DNA of 64,000 bases from Pirellulales bacterium (lineage in GTDB: Bacteria; Planctomycetota; Planctomycetia; Pirellulales; PALSA-1355). A program made the translations under genes and the position numbers. Below are positions 17,044 to 25,157 of this stretch, in pieces. The notes below the pieces were generated by a model that was given only the letters and a program-made list of their open reading frames with translations, was not told where the DNA came from and did no database searches. How positions within the stretch are numbered: the stretch's first letter is position 1; each line of letters starts with the position of its first letter. The stretch lies in the NCBI GenBank assembly GCA_022844125.1, contig JALHMI010000007.1, forward strand, positions 194,896-258,895. The letters run 5' to 3'.

Positions 17044-17078
17044 GGTGCCACAGGTGGCCGCGTGGCGGCTCACCTGTG
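17044..17078 (+). repeat. Palindromic intergenic repeat, subtype B (copy 1)
   Basis: CACAGGTG-GCCGC-GTG-GCGGC-T-CACCTGTG is a near-perfect palindrome. The same subtype occurs at 52817 and, degenerate and inverted, at 34091. It is followed 58 bases later by a subtype C copy. Confidence 0.8.
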
Positions 17079-17135
17079 AGGCGCCGGGGAATGCCAGCAC
17101 GGTTTGCGAGGCGAGCTGTTTTAAGTCGCGAAGTG

Positions 17136-17168
17136 CACCGGTGACTGCTGCGCAGCACCGGTGGCACC
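17136..17168 (+). repeat. Palindromic intergenic repeat, subtype C (copy 2)
   Basis: CACCGGTG (17136-17143), inner CTGC/GCAG stem, CACCGGTG (17156-17163), then GCACC. It pairs with the subtype B copy just upstream, the same order as at 52817/52906. The gap 16903-17297 holds these repeats and the terminator and no gene. Confidence 0.82.
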
Positions 17169-17224
17169 CCGAAGCAAGCAAGACAACTTCGATACAGGAT
17201 TGGCGCTCGCGACAGCGCAAGAAG

Positions 17225-17265
17225 AAACTCCGGGCCTAAGGCTGGCCGCCCCGGGCCCGGAGTTT
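17225..17265 (-). terminator. Intrinsic terminator downstream of sodC
   Basis: Stem AAACTCCGGGCC (17225-17236) with GGCCCGGAGTTT (17254-17265). Read leftward it lies 33 bases past the sodC stop and is followed by TTCTTCTT. On the plus strand TTTCTGTTT follows, so it may work in both directions. Confidence 0.75.
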
Positions 17266-17297
17266 TCTGTTTAATTCTACCGCGAGCAAGACTCAGT

Positions 17298-17849
17298 TTA
17301 CTTCTTCGCCGGTTCTTTGATTTCGGCCAGGCCGATGACGCCGACGCCGATGCGCGGGCCGGCATCGCCAGCAGGTTGCGACTTCAGGTCGTCGGCCTTG
17401 GCGTGTACGACGACCGCGCGACCCAGCAGCATGTGCAGGTCGGCGCCGTCGGCCTTCACGTCGACCTTCGCGACGCCGTCATCGCCGGCCTCTACGTTGC
17501 CGAGATCGCCCATGTGGCGTTCCTTGTCGTGCGGACCGGCGTGCTTGTGACCGCCTGGGTTGTAGTGACCACCGGTGCTCATGCCGTCGCCTGAGCGGAG
17601 GTCGCCGAACATGTGCACGTGGAAGCCATGCTTGCCGGGCGAGAGGCCCGAGATTTCGCCGGTGACGTGGACGTAGCCTTTTTCCTGCTTGAAGATGATG
17701 ACACCGGCAGTTTTGCCATCGCCGGCTTTGGTGGGAGCGATCACGGCAACCGCTTCCTTGATTCCGCCGCCATGTTCGTCGGCAACGGCCAGTGTGGCCG
17801 AGCCTGCCAAAGCGGCCAACAGCGTGGCCGCGGCAAGTGAAGCTTTCAT
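17298..17849 (-). CDS. sodC: Secreted Cu/Zn superoxide dismutase-like protein lacking all cysteines
   Basis: A 183-residue protein. Signal peptide MKASLAAATLLAALAGSATLAVA. The metal site is complete by motif: HGFHVHMFGD (two Cu His), GGHYNP (bridging His), KHAGP, RHMGDLGN (Zn His and Asp) and VVVHAKADD (last Cu His). The family's disulfide is missing: there is no Cys anywhere, and the usual ACGVIG near the end reads IGVGVIG; the active-site Arg (GPRIG) is kept. It should dismutate superoxide in the periplasm or outside the cell. ATG 17849 places the signal peptide first; a longer frame adds a non-signal leader. Confidence 0.9.
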   Translation of the reverse strand: MKASLAAATLLAALAGSATLAVADEHGGGIKEAVAVIAPTKAGDGKTAGVIIFKQEKGYVHVTGEISGLSPGKHGFHVHMFGDLRSGDGMSTGGHYNPGGHKHAGPHDKERHMGDLGNVEAGDDGVAKVDVKADGADLHMLLGRAVVVHAKADDLKSQPAGDAGPRIGVGVIGLAEIKEPAKK

Positions 17850-18154
17850 CAGGAGTTTCCTTTTTCGTGCGAGTGTCAGTGTGTGAACCTGGTGGGAAGG
17901 CCAGTCGCGCACTCGGCGGGGCCTTCAGTATTCAGGCACATCTTAGCGAATTCGGTGCGATCTGCCCAATTTCGTGCGCACAGACCGCATGGACGATTTC
18001 GACCCGACGCGTAGCGAGGCCTCCTTGGTCGGGTTCGCCTCGCTCACGCTGCGGGTTGTGAATTGCCGAGCGGTAGCGCTAGGGCGCAGTCGCCGCATTT
18101 GCTAGCCTAGGGCAAACTTAGCACGCAACTATCGACACTCTGCTGGACGCTTTG

Positions 18155-19228
18155 ATGGATCCGGTGAATCTCGACGATTTCGAGCAGGCGGCGCAGCAAT
18201 GCTTGCCGCAGCTCGTGTACGACTACTACGCTGGCGGCGCGGGAGATGAGATCACGGTCCGCGAGAATCGCGCCGGCTGGCAGAGCCTGCGTCTGCGGCC
18301 GCGCGTGCTCGTCGACGTTGCCCAGCGTAACCTGGGGACCACGGTGCTGGGAGTGCCGGTGTCGATGCCGATCCTGACGGCGCCCTGCGCGTTCAATTCG
18401 ATGGCACATCCGGACGGCGAGCCCGCAGTTGCCCGCGCGGCGACGGCGGCAGGGATTATGCAAGTCGTGAGCACGGCGGGGACGCACAGCCTGGAGGAAG
18501 TGGCTGCGGCGGCGCCGCAGGGCAATCGCTGGTTCCAGCTCTATTGCTATCGTGATCGCAACGTGACGCAGTGGCTGGTGGAGCGCGCGGCCGCGGCGGG
18601 CTACAAGGCGCTGTGCCTGACGGTTGATGCGCCGCTGGTCGGCCGTAGAGATCGCGACACGCGGAATCGTTTCGCCCTGCCCCAGGGCATGTGCTGGAAG
18701 AATCTGGAAGGCGTGGGCCTGGAGCAGATGGAAGCAGCGCCCGACGGCTCGGCGCTGGTGCACTACATCTCGACGATCTGGGACTCGTCGCTCACCTGGG
18801 AAGCGGTCGAGTGGTTGCGTGGGTTGTCGAAGCTGCCGCTGGTGATCAAGGGCGTGCTCACGGCGGAGGACGCGCGGCTGGCCGTCGAACATGGCGCGAG
18901 CGGGATCGTCGTTTCGAATCACGGCGGCAGGCAACTCGACTGTGTACCGTCGACGGCCGAGGCGCTGGTCGAAGTCGTCGACGAAGTGGGCGGCGAGGTC
19001 GAGGTGTTCGTCGACGGCGGAATCCGCCGCGGCGGCGACGTGCTGAAGGCACTGGCGCTGGGCGCAAGGGCGGTGCTGGTGGGACGGCCGTACTTGTGGG
19101 GATTGGCTGTGGGTGGCGAATCGGGCGTTGCTAAGGTGCTCAAGACGCTGCGTGATGAGCTGGATCTCGACATGGCGCTGTGCGGCCGGCCGACTATTGC
19201 GAGTATCGATCGGACACTGGTGAAGTAG
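18155..19228 (+). CDS. FMN-dependent alpha-hydroxy-acid oxidase/dehydrogenase
   Basis: A 357-residue TIM-barrel flavoprotein. The key residues known from glycolate oxidase are present in order: YYAGGAGDE (Tyr), QLYCYRDR (second Tyr), VIKGVLTAEDA (Lys) and SNHGGRQLD (catalytic His, Arg and Asp), with VDGGIRRGGDVLKALALGA binding the FMN phosphate. It oxidises a 2-hydroxy acid such as lactate or glycolate to the 2-keto acid. ATG 18155 is taken as start; a TTG directly before it is also in frame. It is followed 23 bases later by the sialidase-like gene, so both are probably co-transcribed. The 305-base gap upstream holds no gene. Confidence 0.92.
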   Translation: MDPVNLDDFEQAAQQCLPQLVYDYYAGGAGDEITVRENRAGWQSLRLRPRVLVDVAQRNLGTTVLGVPVSMPILTAPCAFNSMAHPDGEPAVARAATAAGIMQVVSTAGTHSLEEVAAAAPQGNRWFQLYCYRDRNVTQWLVERAAAAGYKALCLTVDAPLVGRRDRDTRNRFALPQGMCWKNLEGVGLEQMEAAPDGSALVHYISTIWDSSLTWEAVEWLRGLSKLPLVIKGVLTAEDARLAVEHGASGIVVSNHGGRQLDCVPSTAEALVEVVDEVGGEVEVFVDGGIRRGGDVLKALALGARAVLVGRPYLWGLAVGGESGVAKVLKTLRDELDLDMALCGRPTIASIDRTLVK

Positions 19229-19251
19229 GTTGCAGCTGAGAGGTCGACATC

Positions 19252-20340
19252 ATGCGACGAATCGGACTGTTTGTGATTGCGATGCTGATTGCGTGCCTCG
19301 GTCGAGGCCTCGCCGCGGAACCGTCCACGAGCGAGACCGCTCCACAGCAGTTGATTGTCGCGCTCGAGCGGATCTGGGACCGGCCGGGACACGCGGCGTT
19401 TACTGATGTGCTGCTGCACGATGGGGCGCTGTATTGCAGCTTTCGCGAGGGTTCAGGGCACGTCCCGGGCGACGATGGGCTCAACGGCGTCGTTCGGGTG
19501 CTCCGCTCGCGCGATCGTCAGAATTGGGAGTCGGTCGCCCTGCTGGACGAGGAGCACGTCGACTTGCGCGATCCGAAGTTGTCGCTCACACCGGACGGCC
19601 GGGTGATGATCAACTGCGGGGCATCGACCTATCACGGCAAGGTGCGGCTGAAGGTTGAGTCGCGCGTGGCGTTCTCCGACACGAATGGCGAGAACTTTTC
19701 GGCGCCCGTTCGCGTGGAGCTACCCAAGACGATCGTGACGGGTTCGGACTGGCTGTGGCGAATCACGTGGCACGACGGCGCGGCCTGGGGTGCCGTGCAG
19801 CAGGTGCCGCCTGGGAAGCCGCGCCTGCTGCAACTGGTGAAGAGCACCGATGGTGTGCACTATGAGCATGTGAGCCAGGTGCCCGTCGATGCGCCGAGCG
19901 AGACAACGCTGCGGTTCACCCGCGATGGGACGCTGCTGGCGATGATTCGCGGCGAAGGCAGTCCGAAGATTGGCAGCCTCGGCCGGGCGAAGGCACCGTA
20001 TACCGAGTGGCAGATCACGACCTCGAACAAGCGGTTCGGCGGGCCGAACTTTGTGCAATTGACTGGCCATCCCGGGGCAGACGACGCCTGGTTGGCGGGC
20101 AGTCGAGCGTACGATACCGATCCTCACACGACGCAGCTCTGGTGGCTAGACGTTGCAACGGCCGAGTGCCGGGAGCTGCTGAAGCTGCCGAGCGCGGGCG
20201 ACAACAGCTATCCCGGCTTTGCAATCGATCGCGAGCGCGGGCTGGTGTACGTCTCCTACTATTCGAGTCATGAAGGCAAGGCGGCGATTCACCTAGTGAC
20301 GCTGAGGCTCGCGGCACTCGAGCAGTTGGCAAAAAGTTAG
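19252..20340 (+). CDS. Secreted sialidase-like beta-propeller (exo-alpha-sialidase family)
   Basis: A 362-residue protein with a signal peptide (MRRIGLFVIAMLIACLGRGLAA). It has Asp-box-like turns SRDRQNW, SDTNGENF and STDGVHY spaced as in six-bladed sialidase propellers, a CSFREGSGH block, and RDPKLSLTPDGRVM. A full set of sialidase active-site Arg residues cannot be confirmed by eye, so it may be another glycoside hydrolase or a binder with the same fold. It is transcribed with the hydroxy-acid oxidase. Its stop overlaps the stop of the convergent DUF4349 gene by 4 bases. Confidence 0.75.
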   Translation: MRRIGLFVIAMLIACLGRGLAAEPSTSETAPQQLIVALERIWDRPGHAAFTDVLLHDGALYCSFREGSGHVPGDDGLNGVVRVLRSRDRQNWESVALLDEEHVDLRDPKLSLTPDGRVMINCGASTYHGKVRLKVESRVAFSDTNGENFSAPVRVELPKTIVTGSDWLWRITWHDGAAWGAVQQVPPGKPRLLQLVKSTDGVHYEHVSQVPVDAPSETTLRFTRDGTLLAMIRGEGSPKIGSLGRAKAPYTEWQITTSNKRFGGPNFVQLTGHPGADDAWLAGSRAYDTDPHTTQLWWLDVATAECRELLKLPSAGDNSYPGFAIDRERGLVYVSYYSSHEGKAAIHLVTLRLAALEQLAKS

Positions 20341-21269
20341 CCTGCCTTTTGCTGCGGAACGCCAGGGGCGAACAGGCTTCGCATTTTGCGGCGAACAACA
20401 ACCAGTGGCGTTGCGATGACGATGGCCGCGAGCGGAAGCCAGGGGGTGACTGCTACGGCAGCGAGCAGAGCGCCTTTGCCGGCGGCAGCGAGGGCTGCAA
20501 CCGAGCCGGCCCACGTGCGGCGAATCTGCGTGGCCAGAGTCGGGGCTTGCGGCGGCTGGTAGTTGCGAATCTCGATGATCGAAAGCTCTACGGTGGTGAG
20601 CGAGGTCAGGTCGGCCAGCACGCGCATCCGGCCCTGCATGCGTTCCAGCTCTTCGCGAACGCGCGAGAGCTCGCGCTCGATGGCGATCACGTCTTCGAGC
20701 TTGCCGGGGCGCTCTTCGAGCAGCGCGAGCAGGCGTTCTTCTTCCTTGGTTTTGTTGCGAATGCGAGCTTCGACGTCGAAGTACTCTTCGCTGACGTCAC
20801 GTGAGTCGGTGGTGGCGCGGACAACTTCGCCCAGGCCTTTAGCCGATTTGACGAACTCTTCGAAGCGTTCGACCGGAACGCGAATTGTCCAGGTGCCGCG
20901 GCGGCTTTCGCCGGTCTGACCACTGAGGTTCGAGCCGGCCAGGTAGCCGTCGTACCTGCGGGCCAGTTCGGCAACACGTTCGGGCGTGCCGCTGAAATCT
21001 TCGACTGCTAGCTCCACACTGGCGGTGTAGATAATCTTGCGGTTGGACTCGGTTGGACGAACGACCGTCGTATCACCAACGAGGCCAGTGCCCTCTTCGT
21101 TAAGGGCGTACATGGGCGTTCCGCCGGTCCCTCGCACCGCGGCGTCAGCCGGCGCGGCGGAGGCGGGTGCGGATTCGAGTGTGGCTTTCGTCTTCATTTC
21201 GGCGCAACCGGCGATTAGCAGCCCGCCGACAAGTGCGCCGGCGAGGGGACGAACGACGTGGGTACGCAT
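20337..21269 (-). CDS. DUF4349 lipoprotein
   Basis: A 310-residue protein. MRTHVVRPLAGALVGGLL is followed by a lipobox L-I-A-G-C, so it should be an acylated envelope protein. The middle (KIIYTASVELAVEDF, DGYLAGSNLSGQ, TWTIRVPVERFEEFV, SRDVSEEYFDVEARI) is DUF4349, followed by a long helix (EERLLALLEERPGKLEDVIAIE) and a C-terminal membrane segment (AVAVTPWLPLAAIVIATPLVVV) with a basic end. The domain function is not established. ATG 21269 gives the lipobox at about residue 22. It is convergent with the sialidase-like gene. Confidence 0.85.
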   Translation of the reverse strand: MRTHVVRPLAGALVGGLLIAGCAEMKTKATLESAPASAAPADAAVRGTGGTPMYALNEEGTGLVGDTTVVRPTESNRKIIYTASVELAVEDFSGTPERVAELARRYDGYLAGSNLSGQTGESRRGTWTIRVPVERFEEFVKSAKGLGEVVRATTDSRDVSEEYFDVEARIRNKTKEEERLLALLEERPGKLEDVIAIERELSRVREELERMQGRMRVLADLTSLTTVELSIIEIRNYQPPQAPTLATQIRRTWAGSVAALAAAGKGALLAAVAVTPWLPLAAIVIATPLVVVRRKMRSLFAPGVPQQKAG

Positions 21270-21568
21270 GGGAGTTCTCGGATGTGAAAGGAGTTGGGGA
21301 AGTGAGCGGGGCACCAGACCAGCCTCTGGTGAATTGGACGACACGCGATGCGCGGAAGTTCCCATGCAACCGTGAGCCATCCCCTAAGAGCCGCGCCGCG
21401 CGCGAAAAATTCCCGCGAGAAATCAGGGCGATTTCGCTGTGAGTCGCCTGTGCGTCCGCTGCGGCGAACAAGGGGCGGCGAGCTTGCGTATGGTCCAGTA
21501 GCCCAGGCGCCGGGTAGATGGGTCGCGGTGCGCCAGTAAGCTATGCTTGCTGGGCGCTGATTCTAGGG

Positions 21569-21595
21569 TTGTCCCCCCGGGGGAATGCGTATAAT
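21569..21595 (+). promoter_or_regulatory. Predicted promoter of the M16 peptidase gene
   Basis: A perfect TATAAT (21590-21595) lies 126 bases before the M16 start, with a TTGTCC at 21569-21574; the 15-bp spacing is short. It is in the 452-base gap 21270-21721, which holds no supportable gene. Confidence 0.45.
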
Positions 21596-21721
21596 CGGCG
21601 GTTCATGAGGCCCGAATTGGGCACGGATCGTCACCCGGTCTCGATCTGCACTCATTCGATTCAATCATTAGGCGGTTCGGCGCGTGACACACGCTGGGCA
21701 CACGAGAGGGAGCGATATACG

Positions 21722-24553
21722 ATGATTCACCGAACAGTTATTCACCGATCGGCAGCACTTGTGGGCGGCCTGGCAATCTTGCTGGTCGCGGGACTCACCC
21801 GGGCTCAAGACAAAGCGGCCACTGCGGAAAAGCCAGCTGAGAAGCCAGCGGCTGCCGCGGCCGATTCTGTCAAGGGTTCGGCGGCCGAGCCGGTGAAGGC
21901 CACGAAGGTCCGCACGCTCGAAGGGATCACCGAGTACACACTACCCAACGGACTGGTGGTGCTGCTTTATCCCGATCCTTCGAAGCCGACGGTGACGGTG
22001 AACCTGACGGTGCTCGTGGGTTCGCGGCACGAAGGCTATGGCGAGACGGGCATGGCTCACTTGCTCGAGCACATGGTGTTCAAGGGAACCCCCAACCATC
22101 CGCACATTCCCAAGGCGCTGCAAGAGCGCGGCGCGCGGTTCAACGGCACGACCTGGGTCGATCGGACCAACTACTTCGAAACACTCCCGGCCAGCGAAGA
22201 TAATTTGAACTTCGCGCTGGAGCTCGAGGCCGACCGGCTGGTGAACAGCTTCGTGAAGCAGGAAGACCTGCTGAGCGAGATGACCGTTGTGCGAAGCGAG
22301 TTCGAGCGCGGCGAAAACTCGCCGAGCAACCTGCTCAACCAGCGGATCATGTCGACCGCTTTCGACTGGCACAACTACGGCAAGGACACCATCGGGAATC
22401 GGACCGACATCGAGCGAGTACCGATCAACAACCTGAAGGCGTTCTATCAGAAGTACTATCAGCCGGATAACTGCGTCCTGGCGATCGCGGGCAAGTTCGA
22501 CGAAGCCAAGGCGATTCAACTGGTAGAGAAGCACTTCGGCGTGCTGCCGAAGCCAGATCGCAAACTGCCGAAGACTTACACCGAAGAACCGCCGCAGGAC
22601 GGCGAGCGTTCGGTAACGCTCCGCCGCGTGGGCGAAGTGGGCATCGTGGCGGCCAGCTATCACGTCCCCTCGGGTTCGCACGAGGACATGGCGCCGCTCG
22701 ATGTGCTGGCGAACATTCTGGGTTCAGCCCCGGCCGGTCGGCTGTACAAGGCCCTGGTCGAATCGAAGAAGGCCACCAGCGTGTCGGCCGGAGCGTACAG
22801 CTTTCACGATCCGGGCGTATTCGCCTTCGAGGCGGAGGTGCGCAAGGAGAACTCGCTGGATGACGTCCGCGACACCATGCTGGACGTGATCGAAAACGCC
22901 ACCAAAACGCCGTTCACCAAGGAAGAGGTCGACCGGGCGAAGCAGCAGCTCATCAAGCAGCGCGAACTGAGCGCGGCGGATACGAGCCGGATCGCGGTGG
23001 AACTGAGCGACTGGGCCGCACAGGGTGACTGGCGGTTGTATCTGCTGCATCGCGACCGGATCGAGGCCGTGACGCCCGAGGAGGTGACCGAGGTGGCGAA
23101 CAAGTATCTGCGTCGCGAGAACCGCACGCTGGGCATGTTCGTGCCGTCGGAGAAGTCGGAGAAGGTCGAGGTTCCGGCTTCGCCCGATTTGGCTGCCCTG
23201 TTTGAGAACTACAAGGGGCGCGAGGACATCGCGGCGGGTGAAGCCTTCGATCCGACCCCGGCGAATCTCGACATGCGGAGTCAGCAGGTTTCGCTGCCCG
23301 AGGGAGTCAAGGGGATCCTATTGCCGAAGAAAACGCGCGGCGAGTCCGTCAACTTGCGGCTGGTGCTCCATTATGGCGACGCGAAGTCGCTCAAGGGGCA
23401 CGAAGCGGCGAGCGACTTTCTGCCCGTGCTGATGACGCGCGGCACGAAGAACCTCACGCGGCAACAGATTCAGGACGAGCTCGATAAGAATCGGGCCACG
23501 CTCTCGATGGGCGGCAGCCTGGGTGAGTTGATTGTGACGATTCAGACCAAGAAGGCGAACCTGCCGGCCGTGCTCGATCTGCTGCGGCAGATTCTGCGCG
23601 AGCCGACGCTGCCGGCTGAAGAGTTTGACATCCTGCAGCGACAGCAACTCTCGGCACTGGAAGAGCAGCTCACCGATCCGGGCGCTTTGGCGATCACGAA
23701 GGTTCGCCGCGCGGTATCGCCCTATCCTAAAGACGACGTGCGCTACATACCGACGCAAGAAGAAGACATCGAACGGTACAAGAGCGTGACACGCGATCAG
23801 GTAGCCAAGGTCTATGACGAGTTTTTGAGCTCGCAGGCCGGCGAACTGGCGATCGTGGGCGACTTTGAACCGACGGAAGCGACCGAAGCACTGCAGACGG
23901 CGCTTTCCGGCTGGAAGACGAACAAGTCGTATACCCGGATTCCAGCCGAGTACTTCCCGGACGTGCAAGGCAGCCTGTCGCGAATCAACACGCCCGACAA
24001 GGCCAACGCGGTTTACATGGCGGGTATGGCCTTCCCCCTGAAGGAGTCGGATGCGGATTATGCCGGCGTGCTGATGGGCAACTACATCCTGGGTGGCGGT
24101 ACGCTCAGCTCACGGTTGGGCGACCGGGTGCGGCAGAAGGATGGTTTGTCGTATGGCGTCGGATCGTTCATCTCGGCCGGCGTGCTCGACAACCGTTCGA
24201 GCTTGACGATCAACGCAATCTGCAATCCGACGAATATCGAGAAGGTAAACGCCGCGATCGACGAGGAACTGACTAAGCTGCTGACCGAAGGCGTCACGGC
24301 GTCGGAGCTGGCGCGTGCCAAGCAGGGATACCTGCAACAGCAGCAGGTCTCGCGCACCAACGATGGAGTGCTGACCGGACTGCTGACGGAGAATCTCGAG
24401 GCCGAGCGGACGATGGCGTTCTACAGCGAGTTGGAGAAGCGGATCAACGCTCTGACGCCGGAGCTCGTGCTCGAAGCCCTGAAGAAGTACATCGATCCGA
24501 AAAAGCTCGTGATCGTGGACGCAGGGGACTTCCAGGAGCAGGCCGCGAAGTAG
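21722..24553 (+). CDS. M16 family zinc metallopeptidase, two-domain, secreted
   Basis: A 943-residue protein with a signal peptide (MIHRTVIHRSAALVGG to GLTRAQ) and an Ala/Lys/Pro-rich linker. The inverted zinc motif HLLEH (His113, Glu116, His117) lies in the first peptidase domain, with the distal Glu in the LEADRL region. The second half repeats the M16 fold (VMTRGTKNLTRQQIQDEL to GDRVRQKDGLSYGVGS) and carries the R-x-x-x-G-x-x-Y type binding motif of the inactive partner domain. It probably degrades peptides in the periplasm. GAGAGGGAGC is the ribosome binding site before ATG 21722; the frame extends upstream but no signal peptide would result. Confidence 0.93.
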   Translation: MIHRTVIHRSAALVGGLAILLVAGLTRAQDKAATAEKPAEKPAAAAADSVKGSAAEPVKATKVRTLEGITEYTLPNGLVVLLYPDPSKPTVTVNLTVLVGSRHEGYGETGMAHLLEHMVFKGTPNHPHIPKALQERGARFNGTTWVDRTNYFETLPASEDNLNFALELEADRLVNSFVKQEDLLSEMTVVRSEFERGENSPSNLLNQRIMSTAFDWHNYGKDTIGNRTDIERVPINNLKAFYQKYYQPDNCVLAIAGKFDEAKAIQLVEKHFGVLPKPDRKLPKTYTEEPPQDGERSVTLRRVGEVGIVAASYHVPSGSHEDMAPLDVLANILGSAPAGRLYKALVESKKATSVSAGAYSFHDPGVFAFEAEVRKENSLDDVRDTMLDVIENATKTPFTKEEVDRAKQQLIKQRELSAADTSRIAVELSDWAAQGDWRLYLLHRDRIEAVTPEEVTEVANKYLRRENRTLGMFVPSEKSEKVEVPASPDLAALFENYKGREDIAAGEAFDPTPANLDMRSQQVSLPEGVKGILLPKKTRGESVNLRLVLHYGDAKSLKGHEAASDFLPVLMTRGTKNLTRQQIQDELDKNRATLSMGGSLGELIVTIQTKKANLPAVLDLLRQILREPTLPAEEFDILQRQQLSALEEQLTDPGALAITKVRRAVSPYPKDDVRYIPTQEEDIERYKSVTRDQVAKVYDEFLSSQAGELAIVGDFEPTEATEALQTALSGWKTNKSYTRIPAEYFPDVQGSLSRINTPDKANAVYMAGMAFPLKESDADYAGVLMGNYILGGGTLSSRLGDRVRQKDGLSYGVGSFISAGVLDNRSSLTINAICNPTNIEKVNAAIDEELTKLLTEGVTASELARAKQGYLQQQQVSRTNDGVLTGLLTENLEAERTMAFYSELEKRINALTPELVLEALKKYIDPKKLVIVDAGDFQEQAAK

Positions 24554-24578
24554 TTTGCTGCAGTTCGATACGAACGAC

Positions 24579-24609
24579 AAATCCCCCGGTGAGAGCCGGG
24601 GGATTTTTT
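24579..24609 (+). terminator. Intrinsic terminator of the M16 peptidase gene
   Basis: ATCCCCCGG (24581-24589), short loop, CCGGGGGAT (24596-24604), then a run of six T. It lies 26 bases past the stop codon. Confidence 0.92.
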
Positions 24610-24634
24610 CGCGCTATGGACAATCAGGTCACTG

Positions 24635-25129
24635 CTACCCACCCCACTGCCGCAACGCCTCGTAGATCACGATTCCGGCGGAGTTCGAAAGGTTCAGGCT
24701 GCGTACTTGCGGGCGGATGGGGATGCCGATGGCGCGGTCGCGGTTTGCTTCGAGCATGGACGGTGGCAGGCCGTTCGACTCTGCGCCGAACACCAAAACG
24801 TCACCCTCGTTAAATGCAACGTCCGTGTAGCGCTGCGTCGCGGTCTTGGTGAGGTACCAGAAGCGGTGATCGGCGAGGCGGCTGGTGAGCGCCTCCCAAT
24901 CGTCGACGACTTCCCACTCGAGATGCGGCCAGTAGTCGAGACCGGCGCGGCGCAGGTAATAGTCGTCGAGCCGGAAGCCGAGCGGGCGAACGAGCCACAG
25001 CTTGCAGCCGGCGGCCACGCAAGTGCGGCCGACGCTGCCGGTGTTGTGCGGGATCTCGGGATGGTAGAGCACCACGTGCAGCCGCGGCGTGTAGAGCGGC
25101 TCGCGGGGTGTGGGTTCGGAATCATGCAT
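24635..25129 (-). CDS. trmL: tRNA (cytidine/uridine-2'-O-)-methyltransferase TrmL
   Basis: A 164-residue SPOUT methyltransferase, the usual length. LHVVLYHPEIPHNTGSVGRTC is the family opening, LVFGAESNGLP is the SAM knot motif and IPIRPQVRSLNLSNSAGIVIYEALRQ is the C-terminal knot. It methylates the 2'-OH of the wobble nucleotide 34 of tRNA-Leu. It starts 28 bases after the stop of the ceramidase-like gene and is probably co-transcribed with it, with no obvious functional link. A longer start would overlap that gene. Confidence 0.93.
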   Translation of the reverse strand: MHDSEPTPREPLYTPRLHVVLYHPEIPHNTGSVGRTCVAAGCKLWLVRPLGFRLDDYYLRRAGLDYWPHLEWEVVDDWEALTSRLADHRFWYLTKTATQRYTDVAFNEGDVLVFGAESNGLPPSMLEANRDRAIGIPIRPQVRSLNLSNSAGIVIYEALRQWGG

Positions 25130-25157
25130 GGTGCGTTTCAATTCGTGCGGCCCGCCG

